Shown here piece by piece: positions 27,186-36,060 of a stretch of DNA of 64,000 bases (within the stretch, counting starts at the first letter, position 1; the number at the start of each line of letters is the position of its first letter). Origin of the DNA: Adlercreutzia mucosicola DSM 19490 (GTDB lineage Bacteria; Actinomycetota; Coriobacteriia; Coriobacteriales; Eggerthellaceae). The translations under genes were made by a program, and so were the position numbers. Where the stretch lies: positions 45,162 through 109,161 of the forward strand of contig NZ_AUGK01000012.1 in NCBI RefSeq assembly GCF_000422625.1, given 5' to 3'. The notes under the pieces are model-generated. The model saw only the letters and a program-made list of their open reading frames with translations, was not told where the DNA came from and did not search any database.

Positions 27186-27311
27186 ATGGACTTGGTTATT
27201 CAGTTGCTGAAGCTTGCCGCCTCGGCGGTGGGGTTGGCGACGGCGATGGTCAAGGCCGTGTCCGCAGCACGGGGTTCGCGCCCCGAAACGAAAGCTGATC
27301 GCAAGCGCTAA
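27186..27311 (+). CDS. 41-aa toxin-like peptide, copy 2 (candidate type I toxin)
   Basis: Differs from copy 1 by one residue in the basic tail (ETKADRKR against ETKPDRKR). The ribosome site, SD-sequestering hairpin, long-range complement (27149-27157 with 27340-27348), stop hairpin (27294-27305 with 27316-27327) and antisense promoter are all kept. Conservation of both copies, with compensated stem changes, suggests both are functional rather than decaying. Confidence 0.7.
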   Translation: MDLVIQLLKLAASAVGLATAMVKAVSAARGSRPETKADRKR

Positions 27312-27375
27312 TTGACTTGCGATCAGCCCGAAAACAAACGGCGCTGCCCACAACTCCAAACACGGGCATCCGCCG
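27186..27375 (-). ncRNA. Candidate antisense RNA opposing toxin-like gene copy 2
   Basis: It starts near 27375 from the promoter at 27382-27411 and reads across the toxin-like mRNA. The 3' end is undefined, so the span is approximate. Confidence 0.45.
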
Positions 27376-27381
27376 GCCCTC

Positions 27382-27411
27382 ATTATAGCGGCGCTGGCGA
27401 AGGACGCGCAA
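27382..27411 (-). promoter_or_regulatory. Antisense promoter, copy 2
   Basis: Minus strand TTGCGC (27406-27411), 18-bp spacer, TATAAT (27382-27387), identical boxes and spacing to copy 1 although the spacer has diverged. Confidence 0.7.
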
Positions 27412-27639
27412 TAAACGACCCTTCGAGTGGCTAGGCTTTCTCGAACAACGAACATCGGGGCCAACGCAATAACGCTGATCCTACCGGCCAGCGCTCCGCT
27501 TGTCGGGACTAGGAAGCAGCAAGCCTTGCTTTCTGTTAGTTCGTCCATCTTCATGCGCACCATCAACCATCCATGTCTGCGCAAAATCGCTGCTTTGTTT
27601 CCTCTACAGCCCTTAATTGGCGGTCTCTCAGTCCCACAA
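27412..27639. other. Gene-free stretch between repeat copy 2 and the two-TM protein gene
   Basis: Together with the 3' part of the repeat, the gap from 27312 to 27639 is 328 bp. Beyond the antisense promoter I see no credible ORF, hairpin terminator or repeat in it. Base composition is lower in GC than the core BREX genes. Confidence 0.5.
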
Positions 27640-28251
27640 CTAACACTCGCCCTCTTCGATATTGCCAAAATAGACAGTTTTTGACCCACTCTTCGAGCGC
27701 AAGAAAGAGGCGATCCATTGCATGTCAATAGAATCATGTAGATAGAAGACAACTTCTCTGGGATACCCTTCGTCATCAACATCGACATCCCACCCCGATA
27801 GTGATGAGGGGCGAAGAGCGCCATCGCCGTTCGCTCCGACTGCAACCGAAAGATTTTCCCCTGGCATTAGAATCCCAGCCACGCTTTCGTCAAACAGAAA
27901 GACATCCGTATAAGCACTAGCACCCAGGTTTTTTAGATTTAAATCGAAGCAGTCGTCCGCTTTAGAAATTTCTAAACTCAAAAATGGACGTCTTCTGTTG
28001 CGGGACTCCCGAGAGTTTTTCTCCTTTTGCGCGAGATACTGAAAGAAAGAGAAACCTATGCCAAGCGCTCCCCCCAAATAAGCCAAAACCGCCTCCGGAC
28101 TAATTGTTCGATGGTCAACTATGTGTATGTTGTAGAGCACTGTCACGCAAAACGGAATTAGCGCCACAACAAGAGAGAAAACAACGCCTGGATGTTGCCG
28201 CCATAATTTGGCCAACCAAATACTGATCCTTTTGGACAATACTTTCACCAT
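27640..28251 (-). CDS. Two-TM protein with soluble C-terminal domain, inserted after pglX-N
   Basis: 203 aa from ATG 28251 (MVKVLSKRISIWLAKLW), with aggaagg upstream. Two membrane segments are visible, VVFSLVVALIPFCVTVLYNI (about 23-42) and VLAYLGGALGIGFSFFQYLA (about 54-73). A soluble, probably beta-rich domain follows (about 90-203). It starts 10 bp after the pglX-N stop and should be co-transcribed. The family is not recognised. Small two-TM proteins with a cytosolic domain are common among defence effectors, but that role is inference here. GC content is well below the BREX core genes. Confidence 0.72.
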   Translation of the reverse strand: MVKVLSKRISIWLAKLWRQHPGVVFSLVVALIPFCVTVLYNIHIVDHRTISPEAVLAYLGGALGIGFSFFQYLAQKEKNSRESRNRRRPFLSLEISKADDCFDLNLKNLGASAYTDVFLFDESVAGILMPGENLSVAVGANGDGALRPSSLSGWDVDVDDEGYPREVVFYLHDSIDMQWIASFLRSKSGSKTVYFGNIEEGEC

Positions 28252-28261
28252 TATCGCCTTC

Positions 28262-30835
28262 CTAAACCATCGGATGTTTTCCGAAAGCCCGTGACAGCTC
28301 AAAACTATCCCAGTTCGATTCAACCAACTCGATGCATTTTCTTGGAACTGTCTTTGTTCGCAAAAGAGAGAGGTCCTCAAAAAAAGGAATTGCCAGCACG
28401 TCGGAAACCGTTGTGTTCAATGTAGGGTTTATTTGTCTAAGCATAACCTCGGCTACAGATGAATTTAGTAGCGCCAAGATGCCATCCTGCTCAATGCCCC
28501 TTGCCACCCTGACCGTCGGAGAACCCGAGCTAAACCCATAGCCGCTCCTTTTCAATCGGAAGCTCGTCCTGTCGGAAGTAATAAGACCCCAGCAAATTGC
28601 TTCCGTCTCATTAAAACCATCTTTAGGCATTCCGCCGTGAGCAGAATAAAACTCTTTAGCACCGTCTGACCAATCGACAAGTTCGTAATCTAAACCCGAC
28701 CATCGAGAAAAACCCCCTCCGTTGGCGTACGGCAGCCACCTTAATCCAATAGAGCCAAAAGATACCTCCCACCATTTTCTAATAAAAGCATCGTTGCCAT
28801 GCGTTTTAGTTCTCCCTCCTGACTCGCACACACCTGCTAGGGAAGGCCCGCAAAATGCCTCCAACATTGCATCGCTGGCCCAGTAGGCTATGGGGGTGCC
28901 GGGGATGGATTTGAAGGAGTCGGAGGAGCGGCGGTACAGTCCATGATGGGACATTGGAAACTCGATCGGAACACCTTGTTTGTTTAAGTCTGCATACTCT
29001 ACACGAGTATAGCTGCCAGGTATCACGGATTTCGCATTCTTAAACACCGTGGCGCTCGTGTTGAAGGCAATGCGCATCACCATGTGATTCATGTATACGA
29101 GAGATGCTATTGACTTCTCTGACAACATACGTTCGCGTAATTTCTCGTAACTACCCAAGAACATCCAGGACTCCATGGTGACCATGGCCGAATAGCCCTC
29201 GGGCTTCGCAAGGGTGAAGCCGCGTTCGATGAAGCAGGTGCAGAGGTCGCGCTTGCTGTCGGGGTAGCGCTTCTTTACCCAGTTGGCGAGCCATTTGTCC
29301 ATGTTGGACGAGCCCATGTAGGGCGGGTTGGCGATCACGGCGTCGTAGGTTTCCGCCAAAGGCTCGCAGTTGGCGAGCATCTGGGTAACGGCGGCATGGG
29401 GATGGTAGGCCAGAAGAACGCCGCCGGCCTCGCGGGCGTCCAACTCGTCGTCGGCTTGCTCCAGAGCGGCAAGATCCTCGGGCTCGGGCACAAACAGGCT
29501 GCCGCACTCCCCCATGTGGGCCATGGCATCCAGCAGCGCCGTGCGCTCGGCCAGGTAGGGCATCTCCTCCAGCTCCTCCTCGGCGAGCTCGGCCGGCTTC
29601 AAGCACACGATACGGGCACTCACCTTGTCGGCGCGGCGCAGGAAGCGGGAATCCCATTCGCAGGCGGTCATGGCCAGGGCGAACGAGGCCATCTGGGCCG
29701 CACGGGGGTCAATCTCGCACCCGGTGAGGTTGTTCTGCAGGATGAGGCGCGGGATGTCGCGGCGCACGTGGCCCGCCTCCTCATATATGGCAGCCAGCAA
29801 CTTGAAAGCATACACGAGAATGTGGCCGGAGCCGCAAGCGGGATCGATGACCTTGATAGCCTCGGGAGTTGAAGCGGGATGGGAGGGACGGCCGAAGCCG
29901 TCCCCTACGGGCCCAGTCGGGGCGGCGCTCGGGGCGGCCCCTTCTTCCCGTACAGCATCCAAAGCCCCTTCTGCGCCCAGATCGTCGGGAATGTAGTAGG
30001 GCATCTGCTCGGTCAGGCGGGAATCGGGGTGAGCCTGCATCCACAAACGTCCGAGGGAGTTCTCGGTCAGATAGCGCACGATCCAATGGGGCGTGAACAG
30101 CTGGGTGGCCGGCGCTATGGCGCCCGCATCGGCCTTCTTCCCCTTCTTGAAGCTGGCGAACACCTCGTCCTTGCGCTCGCTGACGTAGTACTGGTACATC
30201 CAGCCGACGATTTCCACGCCCTCGCGCCAATCCTCTTCGGGAATATCGTCCACTAGGCGCTGAACCACGCTGCCGCGGCGCAAGAGCCCCTCGGGCAGCA
30301 ACAGCTCCATGGCGGCGCCCACGGGCTCGAACACGTCGGGCAGACAGGTAGCAAGCTCGCGGCACTGGGCCAGGAACAGGTAGCGGAACAGCTTCTCGTC
30401 ATCGGAAGCCGCCACCAGGGCGGAAACTTGGGCGGCATCGAGGCCCTCGATGGGCACGTCCAGCGCCTCGCGCAGCACCTGCGGGGCGAAGGAGCCGTCC
30501 TCGGCCGACAGCATGCGCACATGGCTGGGCAAACGGTCGTTCAGCTCCATGAAGCGAATGGCGATCAGGCGATTGAACCAGGTGTAGGCGGCCGCATCGA
30601 CAAGGGCCTGGTAGGCCTCGCCGTAGCCCGCTCCGTCAGCGGGCCCTAGACGGCGAATGAGATCGGCCCGCTGGCGGCGCTCCACCACCGAAAGGGGGCG
30701 TCCGGAAACGACATCGGCCGATGCCAGATCGTAGCCGTTCTCGCGAATGCCGAAGCGAGCGGCCTGCAGGGCAACCTGGGCCATCAGCTCGCGCCGGGCC
30801 CACATGCAGAAGTTCTTGATGGCGGTATCGTTCAC
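28262..30835 (-). CDS. pglX: BREX-1 adenine methyltransferase PglX, N-terminal and specificity part (split gene)
   Basis: 857 aa from GTG 30835 (MNDTAIKNFCMWARRELM), 14 bp after brxC; an ATG-initiated frame at 31045 lies inside brxC and is rejected. It contains the N6-adenine methyltransferase motif I (DPACGSGHILVYAF, near residue 330) and motif IV NPPY (near 501). The target-recognition region follows (about 560-857). It ends DSFELSRAFGKHPMV then stop, the point where full-length PglX (~1200 aa) continues into the segment now at 20418-21377. The last ~900 bp (28262-29160) are visibly more AT-rich than the rest of the gene, suggesting an exchanged specificity domain. PglX methylates host DNA in BREX; activity of a split form needs proof. 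Confidence 0.92.
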   Translation of the reverse strand: MNDTAIKNFCMWARRELMAQVALQAARFGIRENGYDLASADVVSGRPLSVVERRQRADLIRRLGPADGAGYGEAYQALVDAAAYTWFNRLIAIRFMELNDRLPSHVRMLSAEDGSFAPQVLREALDVPIEGLDAAQVSALVAASDDEKLFRYLFLAQCRELATCLPDVFEPVGAAMELLLPEGLLRRGSVVQRLVDDIPEEDWREGVEIVGWMYQYYVSERKDEVFASFKKGKKADAGAIAPATQLFTPHWIVRYLTENSLGRLWMQAHPDSRLTEQMPYYIPDDLGAEGALDAVREEGAAPSAAPTGPVGDGFGRPSHPASTPEAIKVIDPACGSGHILVYAFKLLAAIYEEAGHVRRDIPRLILQNNLTGCEIDPRAAQMASFALAMTACEWDSRFLRRADKVSARIVCLKPAELAEEELEEMPYLAERTALLDAMAHMGECGSLFVPEPEDLAALEQADDELDAREAGGVLLAYHPHAAVTQMLANCEPLAETYDAVIANPPYMGSSNMDKWLANWVKKRYPDSKRDLCTCFIERGFTLAKPEGYSAMVTMESWMFLGSYEKLRERMLSEKSIASLVYMNHMVMRIAFNTSATVFKNAKSVIPGSYTRVEYADLNKQGVPIEFPMSHHGLYRRSSDSFKSIPGTPIAYWASDAMLEAFCGPSLAGVCESGGRTKTHGNDAFIRKWWEVSFGSIGLRWLPYANGGGFSRWSGLDYELVDWSDGAKEFYSAHGGMPKDGFNETEAICWGLITSDRTSFRLKRSGYGFSSGSPTVRVARGIEQDGILALLNSSVAEVMLRQINPTLNTTVSDVLAIPFFEDLSLLRTKTVPRKCIELVESNWDSFELSRAFGKHPMV

Positions 30836-30849
30836 GACAGCCCCTTTCC

Positions 30850-33800
30850 CTAGCGCACGCTGACCGAATCGTGGTCGGCCAGGGCGGCGATGAGCTTCTT
30901 GCGGATGTCGGCCACATAGGCGTCGATGTCCGCCTCGGATGAAAGGCGCACGGCGCGGCACAGATCGCGGCGCTCGATGGTCTTGGCGTGGGGGCGGCGC
31001 GGCGCGGCGGACTCCTCGGCTCCAGCCCCCTGCTCGGGATGGCACGGCGCCGGCACCGCTCCCGGAGCGGGCTTCCTGATCGTCACGCCCTCCTCCCGGC
31101 GAGTGCGCATGGCCTGCTCGCGGGCGGCGGCCTCGTGGGCTTTCGCTATGACGCCGTCAATGGAATTGAGCTTCTCGCTGCGCCAACGATCCAGCTGGGC
31201 GGCAAGGGCATCCAGCTGGGCGCGGGTGGTGGCGGCAACAGCCTGGCTCTTCCGCGCGGCCAGCTCGCGATCGATGTCATCCATGAGTCCGGAGGGCATA
31301 TCGACGCCCGCGTCCCCGGCATAGTCGCGAATCTCGCCCAAGACCACTTCCATGGTGTCCAGAAGATCGGACCGACCCACGCGCAGCACATCCTCATGGG
31401 CCCGGCGCACGGCATCGCCCAAGGCCGACAGCTCGCTCATACGGCCGTAGGGCGCGGGATCGCGCAGAATGGCCGCCATGTCCTCCAGAGCCTGGCGGGC
31501 CTCAGCGGAGCCCAAGAGATAGGCGCTCTCGCCCGCCATGGCCTCGCACATCTTGGCGGCGTCGTCGAACAGGCGCTGCTGGTTCGGGAAGAAGCCCAGC
31601 ACCCGCTCGGCATCCTCCGACCAGTCGAGCAGCTCGTCCTCGGCGTCGGCGAACGCCTTTAGGAAAGCCACCTCGTCGGCCTGGCTCTTGAGAATCTCGC
31701 TGACCAGGTGCAGCCCCTGCTCCACGACGGCGCGACCGGGATAGTCCCGCCGCTCGTACTCGTTGGTGAGCAGCTCGCGGGTACGGTTCTGCCGGCCCTC
31801 CAGATACTCGCGCACCGCACGAGTGAGACCGTCGATGTCCTCGGGAGCGGCAGAGGCACCGGGCAGCTCGCGCAAAAGCGCCCGGGCGCTGCCCGTCAGC
31901 GCGGCGGAGGGCAGCTGGCGCTTCTTGATCTCCAGGCTATCGGCGCCCTTGTTCCCAAGATTATCGACAATGCGCTTGCGCTCGGCCGGATCCTGGGGGT
32001 TCAGCACCTTGCCGGCAAGGCGCGCCTGGACCCGCCCTTCAAAAAGCAGCCGCGCCACCACGGCGGCCACGTCTACCTCGCGCCAGCCGAAGGGACGGCC
32101 GCCGAACTTGCGCTGCAGCTCGCCCATGGTGGTGTCCACATGGAGGCGGTTCTGGTTCTCAAGGTACGTCTCGACCTCTTCCACGGCACGCTCGTTGGCG
32201 CCGTCGGTGCCGGCCAGGGTCCCCTGGGCCGTGCCGGCCAGCACGGCGACGACATCGGCGGCGCCGTCGGCCGGCGCCGTAATGTAGCCGGCCTTCGTGA
32301 ACACCGAGTTCACCAGCTCGTCCAGAGCGCCATCAAGCGTCGCCTTCACCGTGCGGCCGCCGAGCGCCCGGCGCTCCACCATGCGCCCGTTCACGGCCAC
32401 GCGCGCCTCGCCGATGGCCTCTTCCAGATACTGGTTGGCCTCTTTGCGGTTGCGGTTGGCCTCGGCCTGCTTCCCCTTGATGATGTCCTGCTTGCTGGCC
32501 GGCAGCGCGGGCACGTTCTGGGTGTTCACGTACTTCTTGATGCGGGCCGCGTTCAGCAGCGCCTCGAAATAGCGGTCGTCGGCCTCGGGCAGCACCACGA
32601 GCGCCTGGTCGGCGGATTTCAGCGCCAGGGTGCCGTCATCGGCCTGGGACAGCTCGGGCTGCCCCACCGTAACGATATTCAGCTTCATGCCGCCTTGGGG
32701 CGCACCGTAGATGGTATCGTCCACGAAGCGGTCGAAGGGGAAGTCGTTGGCGCCCTTGCGGTACTTATGCGAGGTGTACAGCCCGTCGAAGACGATCTTC
32801 TTGATCTCCTCGGTAATGGCCGCCACGTCCACCCGCGTATCCCTGATCTCGCGCGCCACATCCTGCTCCTCGTCGGTGAGGAAGTGGTAGGCGTCGCCGT
32901 TGCGAGCCACGTAGTTCTCGCGCACCAGGCGGTCGAGCGAGCCCTTCACCGTATCGCGCAGCACGATTTTGTCCGCGGCCATGTCGTCCACCATGAGGAT
33001 GGCGATGTTGCCCACGGTGGGCTTGATGTCCCTGATGTAGCGAATGAGGTAGAGGGTCTTCAGCACCTCCACATCGGCGGGCACGAGCCCCGCAGCGCCC
33101 TCGGCGGCGCGGGCGGCCCGCTCGATCACCTGGCGGATGCCGTGCTCGAGGAAGGTGGCGATGGTGTCGTAGAAGCGCCACAGGGGCACAAGCGCCGTGT
33201 TCGGCGCGTCCTGCACCTTCTGGGCCGCCTCCTGGAAGCCCGAGAGCATGGATCGCTCGCCGCCGGAAAGATGCTTGCCGGAATTGCCGTGCCTGCGAAT
33301 TTCCGCGAGCACGCTCGGCATGATCTTGAACTGGTAGTCGGCGAAGGGGTAGGTTTCCACGAAGTCGACCGGCCCCACGTAGCCGCGCAGGTCGGACTGG
33401 CTCTCCTCGAAGGTGAACAGGTTCTTCAGCACGGCGGCCTGCTCGTCGTACTCGGCGGCCAGCAGCGCCCGGGCGGCGTCGGTCTTCTCCAGCACGCGGC
33501 GCTTGATGACCTCATCCACGCTGGAGGACGACAGCGACAGCCGTGTGCTGAAGCGACCCTGGATCTTCGAGAAGTCGTTGCCGGCCACTTTAGTGATCTC
33601 GTCGATGGCCTCCTGGCTCGTGACCATGACCCACACCCGGCCCGACCCCTTGGCGCCCAGATCCTCCACGAGGGTCTGCAGGTTCAGCATGAGGTTCACG
33701 TCGCTGCCGATGAACTGGCCCACCTCGTCCACCATGAACAGCAGGCGGAACGCCCCACCGCACTCCCCGGCGCGCCGGTCGGCATAGGCGACGATCTGCT

Positions 33801-34527
33801 CGGTGAGCTCATCGGGGGAAATGACCGCCCGCTCCGATCCGTCGAACCAGTGCTGGGCCGCCTCGCGGCTCATACCGAGCACCTCCTGCATCACCTCGAC
33901 GATGTCGTCCTCGAAGAACTCGTAGTTGGCGCGGTCGGCCAGCCAGTCGCCGCCGTTCACGCGAGCGAAGGCGGCGCGGAACTCATCGGTCTTCCCCTGG
34001 CTTTCCACGAACTGCTCCATGCGGGCGAGCTTCAGGTCCTCGCCGTAGAAGCCGAGGTGCTCGTAGAACACACGGGCGAAGGCGAGCAAAAGGGCCGTCT
34101 TCGCCTCGGAGCCGCCCTTCCAGTGGCCGCCCTTGGAGTCGATGTTGAACAGGATGGACTCCGTGGGCACGGCGGCGGCGCGGCGCATGCGGGAGTAGAC
34201 CATGGGGTCGGCCACCTTGCCGTCGAAGTAGTCGACGGCGGCAACACCGCCCACCTCGCGGTTGGCCAAAAGGTAGCTGAGCATCTTCAGGAAGTGCGAC
34301 TTGCCGCTGCCGAAGAAACCGGAGACCCACACGCCCACCTTGTCCGTGGGCACGTCGATGGCCCGGTCGTAGGCCTCGAAGAAATCGGCGAAATGGCGCT
34401 GCAGCTCGTTGGTGACGACGTACTCCGAGAGCTCCTGCTCGATGGAGGCCGTATCGTCCTGGGCCACTTTGATGACGCCGTTGATGGACCGATTGATATC
34501 CTTGGCGAACAAGTTCTTGATCTGCAC
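30850..34527 (-). CDS. brxC: BREX-1 ATPase BrxC
   Basis: 1225 aa from GTG 34527 (MQIKNLFAKDINRSINGVIKV), preceded by gaggaagga. The family normally starts with such an IKDLF-KDI segment, so the ATG at 34557, ten codons earlier, is less likely. Walker A GFFGSGKSHFLK lies near residue 72 and Walker B LLFMVDEVGQF near 262. The rest is the long helical BrxC body. The C-terminal ~40 residues before LCRAVRLSSEADIDAYVADI are low complexity. BrxC is a large ATPase core component required for both methylation and phage exclusion. It lies between brxB and pglX in the standard type 1 order. Confidence 0.95.
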   Translation of the reverse strand: MQIKNLFAKDINRSINGVIKVAQDDTASIEQELSEYVVTNELQRHFADFFEAYDRAIDVPTDKVGVWVSGFFGSGKSHFLKMLSYLLANREVGGVAAVDYFDGKVADPMVYSRMRRAAAVPTESILFNIDSKGGHWKGGSEAKTALLLAFARVFYEHLGFYGEDLKLARMEQFVESQGKTDEFRAAFARVNGGDWLADRANYEFFEDDIVEVMQEVLGMSREAAQHWFDGSERAVISPDELTEQIVAYADRRAGECGGAFRLLFMVDEVGQFIGSDVNLMLNLQTLVEDLGAKGSGRVWVMVTSQEAIDEITKVAGNDFSKIQGRFSTRLSLSSSSVDEVIKRRVLEKTDAARALLAAEYDEQAAVLKNLFTFEESQSDLRGYVGPVDFVETYPFADYQFKIMPSVLAEIRRHGNSGKHLSGGERSMLSGFQEAAQKVQDAPNTALVPLWRFYDTIATFLEHGIRQVIERAARAAEGAAGLVPADVEVLKTLYLIRYIRDIKPTVGNIAILMVDDMAADKIVLRDTVKGSLDRLVRENYVARNGDAYHFLTDEEQDVAREIRDTRVDVAAITEEIKKIVFDGLYTSHKYRKGANDFPFDRFVDDTIYGAPQGGMKLNIVTVGQPELSQADDGTLALKSADQALVVLPEADDRYFEALLNAARIKKYVNTQNVPALPASKQDIIKGKQAEANRNRKEANQYLEEAIGEARVAVNGRMVERRALGGRTVKATLDGALDELVNSVFTKAGYITAPADGAADVVAVLAGTAQGTLAGTDGANERAVEEVETYLENQNRLHVDTTMGELQRKFGGRPFGWREVDVAAVVARLLFEGRVQARLAGKVLNPQDPAERKRIVDNLGNKGADSLEIKKRQLPSAALTGSARALLRELPGASAAPEDIDGLTRAVREYLEGRQNRTRELLTNEYERRDYPGRAVVEQGLHLVSEILKSQADEVAFLKAFADAEDELLDWSEDAERVLGFFPNQQRLFDDAAKMCEAMAGESAYLLGSAEARQALEDMAAILRDPAPYGRMSELSALGDAVRRAHEDVLRVGRSDLLDTMEVVLGEIRDYAGDAGVDMPSGLMDDIDRELAARKSQAVAATTRAQLDALAAQLDRWRSEKLNSIDGVIAKAHEAAAREQAMRTRREEGVTIRKPAPGAVPAPCHPEQGAGAEESAAPRRPHAKTIERRDLCRAVRLSSEADIDAYVADIRKKLIAALADHDSVSVR

Positions 34528-34570
34528 GGGCTTGCTTCCTTCCTCAGAGTTCCCCATAGATTCGCCGCGA

Positions 34571-35182
34571 TCAGACCAAGCTGAAGGCGCGGTAATAGTT
34601 GCCGTCCTCCAAACCCCGGCCTTCCGCGCCCGCGAACAGGCGCATGGCCGAGCCGTCGTAGCAGCCGGGATAGGCCACTACCAGCGGAATGTCGGAGAAC
34701 AGATGCTGGATGTTGTCGAGCAGGGCATGGGTGCGCAAAAGCGGGTACACCTCGCCCACTCCCGTGATAAGCAGCACGTCGCCCGGTTCATGGGGGCCGT
34801 AGTCGAGGGCCTGGGCGAAGGCGTCGGTAGAGGCGGTCTTGCGCAGCTGGTCGAGCAGGGCCGTAGTGCCGCGCTTGGCCTCCATGCGCGGGATGGCATC
34901 GGCGATGCGGCGCTCGTCGCAGATGCCGAGCAAAAGATCGTAGAGGTTGCGCTCCACCAGGCGGCAGGGCAGCGTGCCGGCCTCGCTCTCGTGAACGAGA
35001 CGCGCGGCAAGGTCGCGCACCTCGAGCTCCAGGGCCGGGTCGTAGCAGAACAGGTAGATGCCCACCTCGTTGCCAAGGCCGCGATTCGCGAGGAAATCGG
35101 GGTCGGCAAGCCGCTCGCGCAGAACGGCCTCGCGCCGGGCGAGGTCTTCGCGAGCCTGCTGCAAGAGGGACGAAGAGGTCAT
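34571..35182 (-). CDS. brxB: BREX-1 protein BrxB (DUF1788)
   Basis: 203 aa from ATG 35182, two bases after the brxA stop; a longer frame only shadows brxA. Family features include FLANRGLGNEVGIYLFCYDP, VERNLYDLLLGICDERRI and the C-terminal IPLVVAYPGCYDGSAMRLF followed by NYYRAFSLV. The exact biochemical role is not known; in model systems BrxB is needed for BREX modification and exclusion. Standard location between brxA and brxC. Confidence 0.93.
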   Translation of the reverse strand: MTSSSLLQQAREDLARREAVLRERLADPDFLANRGLGNEVGIYLFCYDPALELEVRDLAARLVHESEAGTLPCRLVERNLYDLLLGICDERRIADAIPRMEAKRGTTALLDQLRKTASTDAFAQALDYGPHEPGDVLLITGVGEVYPLLRTHALLDNIQHLFSDIPLVVAYPGCYDGSAMRLFAGAEGRGLEDGNYYRAFSLV

Positions 35183-35184
35183 GG

Positions 35185-35802
35185 CTACAGCACCTCCATC
35201 ACGTTGAAGGCGGGCAGCCAGCGCTGATCGCCATTGCGGTATATGGCATCTCTCAGGCAGGGATCCATAGCGAAGGGCAGCAGCTCTTCGCTGCGCGGCG
35301 CGGGCACGTACCCCGCTTCGTAGAGCGCCTCTGCCAGCACGCCGCCGATACGTCGCACCGTGCTCTCGCTCCACGAAGCGGCCTCGGCATGATCGACCTG
35401 GTAGCGGGTGAGGAACCCGTTGATATCGGCGCGGGTGATCGCGTAGTCCAGCGTACGAAAACGCGGGGCTATCTCCTCATTCATAAAAGCGGCCATAAGC
35501 GGATAGACGCGCATCATGGCATACAGGTTGATCTGCGCTGAGCGCTCCTTCGGGCCTCGAGCAGCCAAGCCCACCAGACCTTCGTCGTTAAGTGACTCCA
35601 GGCGCAGCATCATCGTGCGGGCAACGCGACCAGCTTCGCGCGTCGTAGGGTACTGGAAGATGTTGTCGGCCACGGCGCGACGGACGATCTCGTCGCCGGG
35701 AACGCCGTCGAAGCGAAGACTGGCGACCATGCGCAGCTCGCGCAGCATGAAGTGTTCCCGCGAAAGCGACCCGTCCTTGCGCTTACCATCCCGTGCCGTC
35801 AT
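35185..35802 (-). CDS. brxA: BREX-1 protein BrxA (DUF1819)
   Basis: 205 aa. The region from LSREHFMLRELRMVASLRF through QYPTTREAGRVARTMMLRL to WSESTVRRIGGVLAEALYEA matches the BrxA family, a small helical DNA-binding protein. It is the first gene of the BREX operon. Its ATG (35802) overlaps, as ATGA, the stop of an upstream leader frame that is open from 36074 and would be joined to a ribosome site only if the G10 run had 9 or 12 G. A weak ribosome site of its own (agggggatcgc) is also present. Confidence 0.93.
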   Translation of the reverse strand: MTARDGKRKDGSLSREHFMLRELRMVASLRFDGVPGDEIVRRAVADNIFQYPTTREAGRVARTMMLRLESLNDEGLVGLAARGPKERSAQINLYAMMRVYPLMAAFMNEEIAPRFRTLDYAITRADINGFLTRYQVDHAEAASWSESTVRRIGGVLAEALYEAGYVPAPRSEELLPFAMDPCLRDAIYRNGDQRWLPAFNVMEVL

Positions 35803-36009
35803 GCGATCCCCCTAGCCAGGTGCATTCCTTTCCCAAGGTAATTTTGACGGCGCATTCCGAAAAATCGTTGCGCAACAAGGTGCATGGGGAAAATGATCGC
35901 GCTGAGATGGCAAAGCTTCATGAAGGGGCAGGTAGAGGTCTTTACCTGCACAGGAACGAGACAGGAAGCGAGACCCTTGAAGTGGACCGCGAAGAAAGAG
36001 AACAGGCAT

Positions 36010-36034
36010 AAGAAAAAGTGCCGACCGACACTTT
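36010..36034 (-). terminator. Terminator-like hairpin in the BREX leader
   Basis: Minus strand: AAAGTGTC, loop GGTC, GGCACTTT (8-bp stem with one G-U), followed by TTCTT. It lies 27 bp beyond the stop of the short leader ORF and within the extended leader frame. Its placement suits translation-controlled attenuation. Confidence 0.6.
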
Positions 36035-36060
36035 GTGCTAACTCATGCAGCGAGGGATGC

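Larger units (their letters stand above)
27001..27411. repeat. Direct repeat copy 2: truncated pglX-C start plus toxin-like gene and antisense promoter
   Basis: Same structure and orientation as 21343-21752. The differences include paired changes in the stop-codon hairpin (C/G in copy 1, T/A in copy 2), so the RNA fold is preserved. Homologous recombination between the copies would remove the 5.66-kb segment carrying the McrB/McrC-like pair. Confidence 0.9.

Noticed and set aside
21343..27411. Insertion sequence or composite transposon flanked by the direct repeats
   Set aside because: No transposase or integrase ORF and no terminal inverted repeats; the repeats contain a toxin-like gene and pglX codons instead.
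28262..31045. pglX start at 31045 (927-aa frame)
   Set aside because: The first 70 codons lie antisense-free but wholly inside the brxC 3' end in another frame and are Arg-rich nonsense; GTG 30835 gives the family N-terminus 14 bp after brxC.
31708..34584. 958-codon plus-strand open frame opposite brxC
   Set aside because: His/Gly/Ala-rich composition, no ribosome site and no motifs; a GC-rich shadow of brxC.
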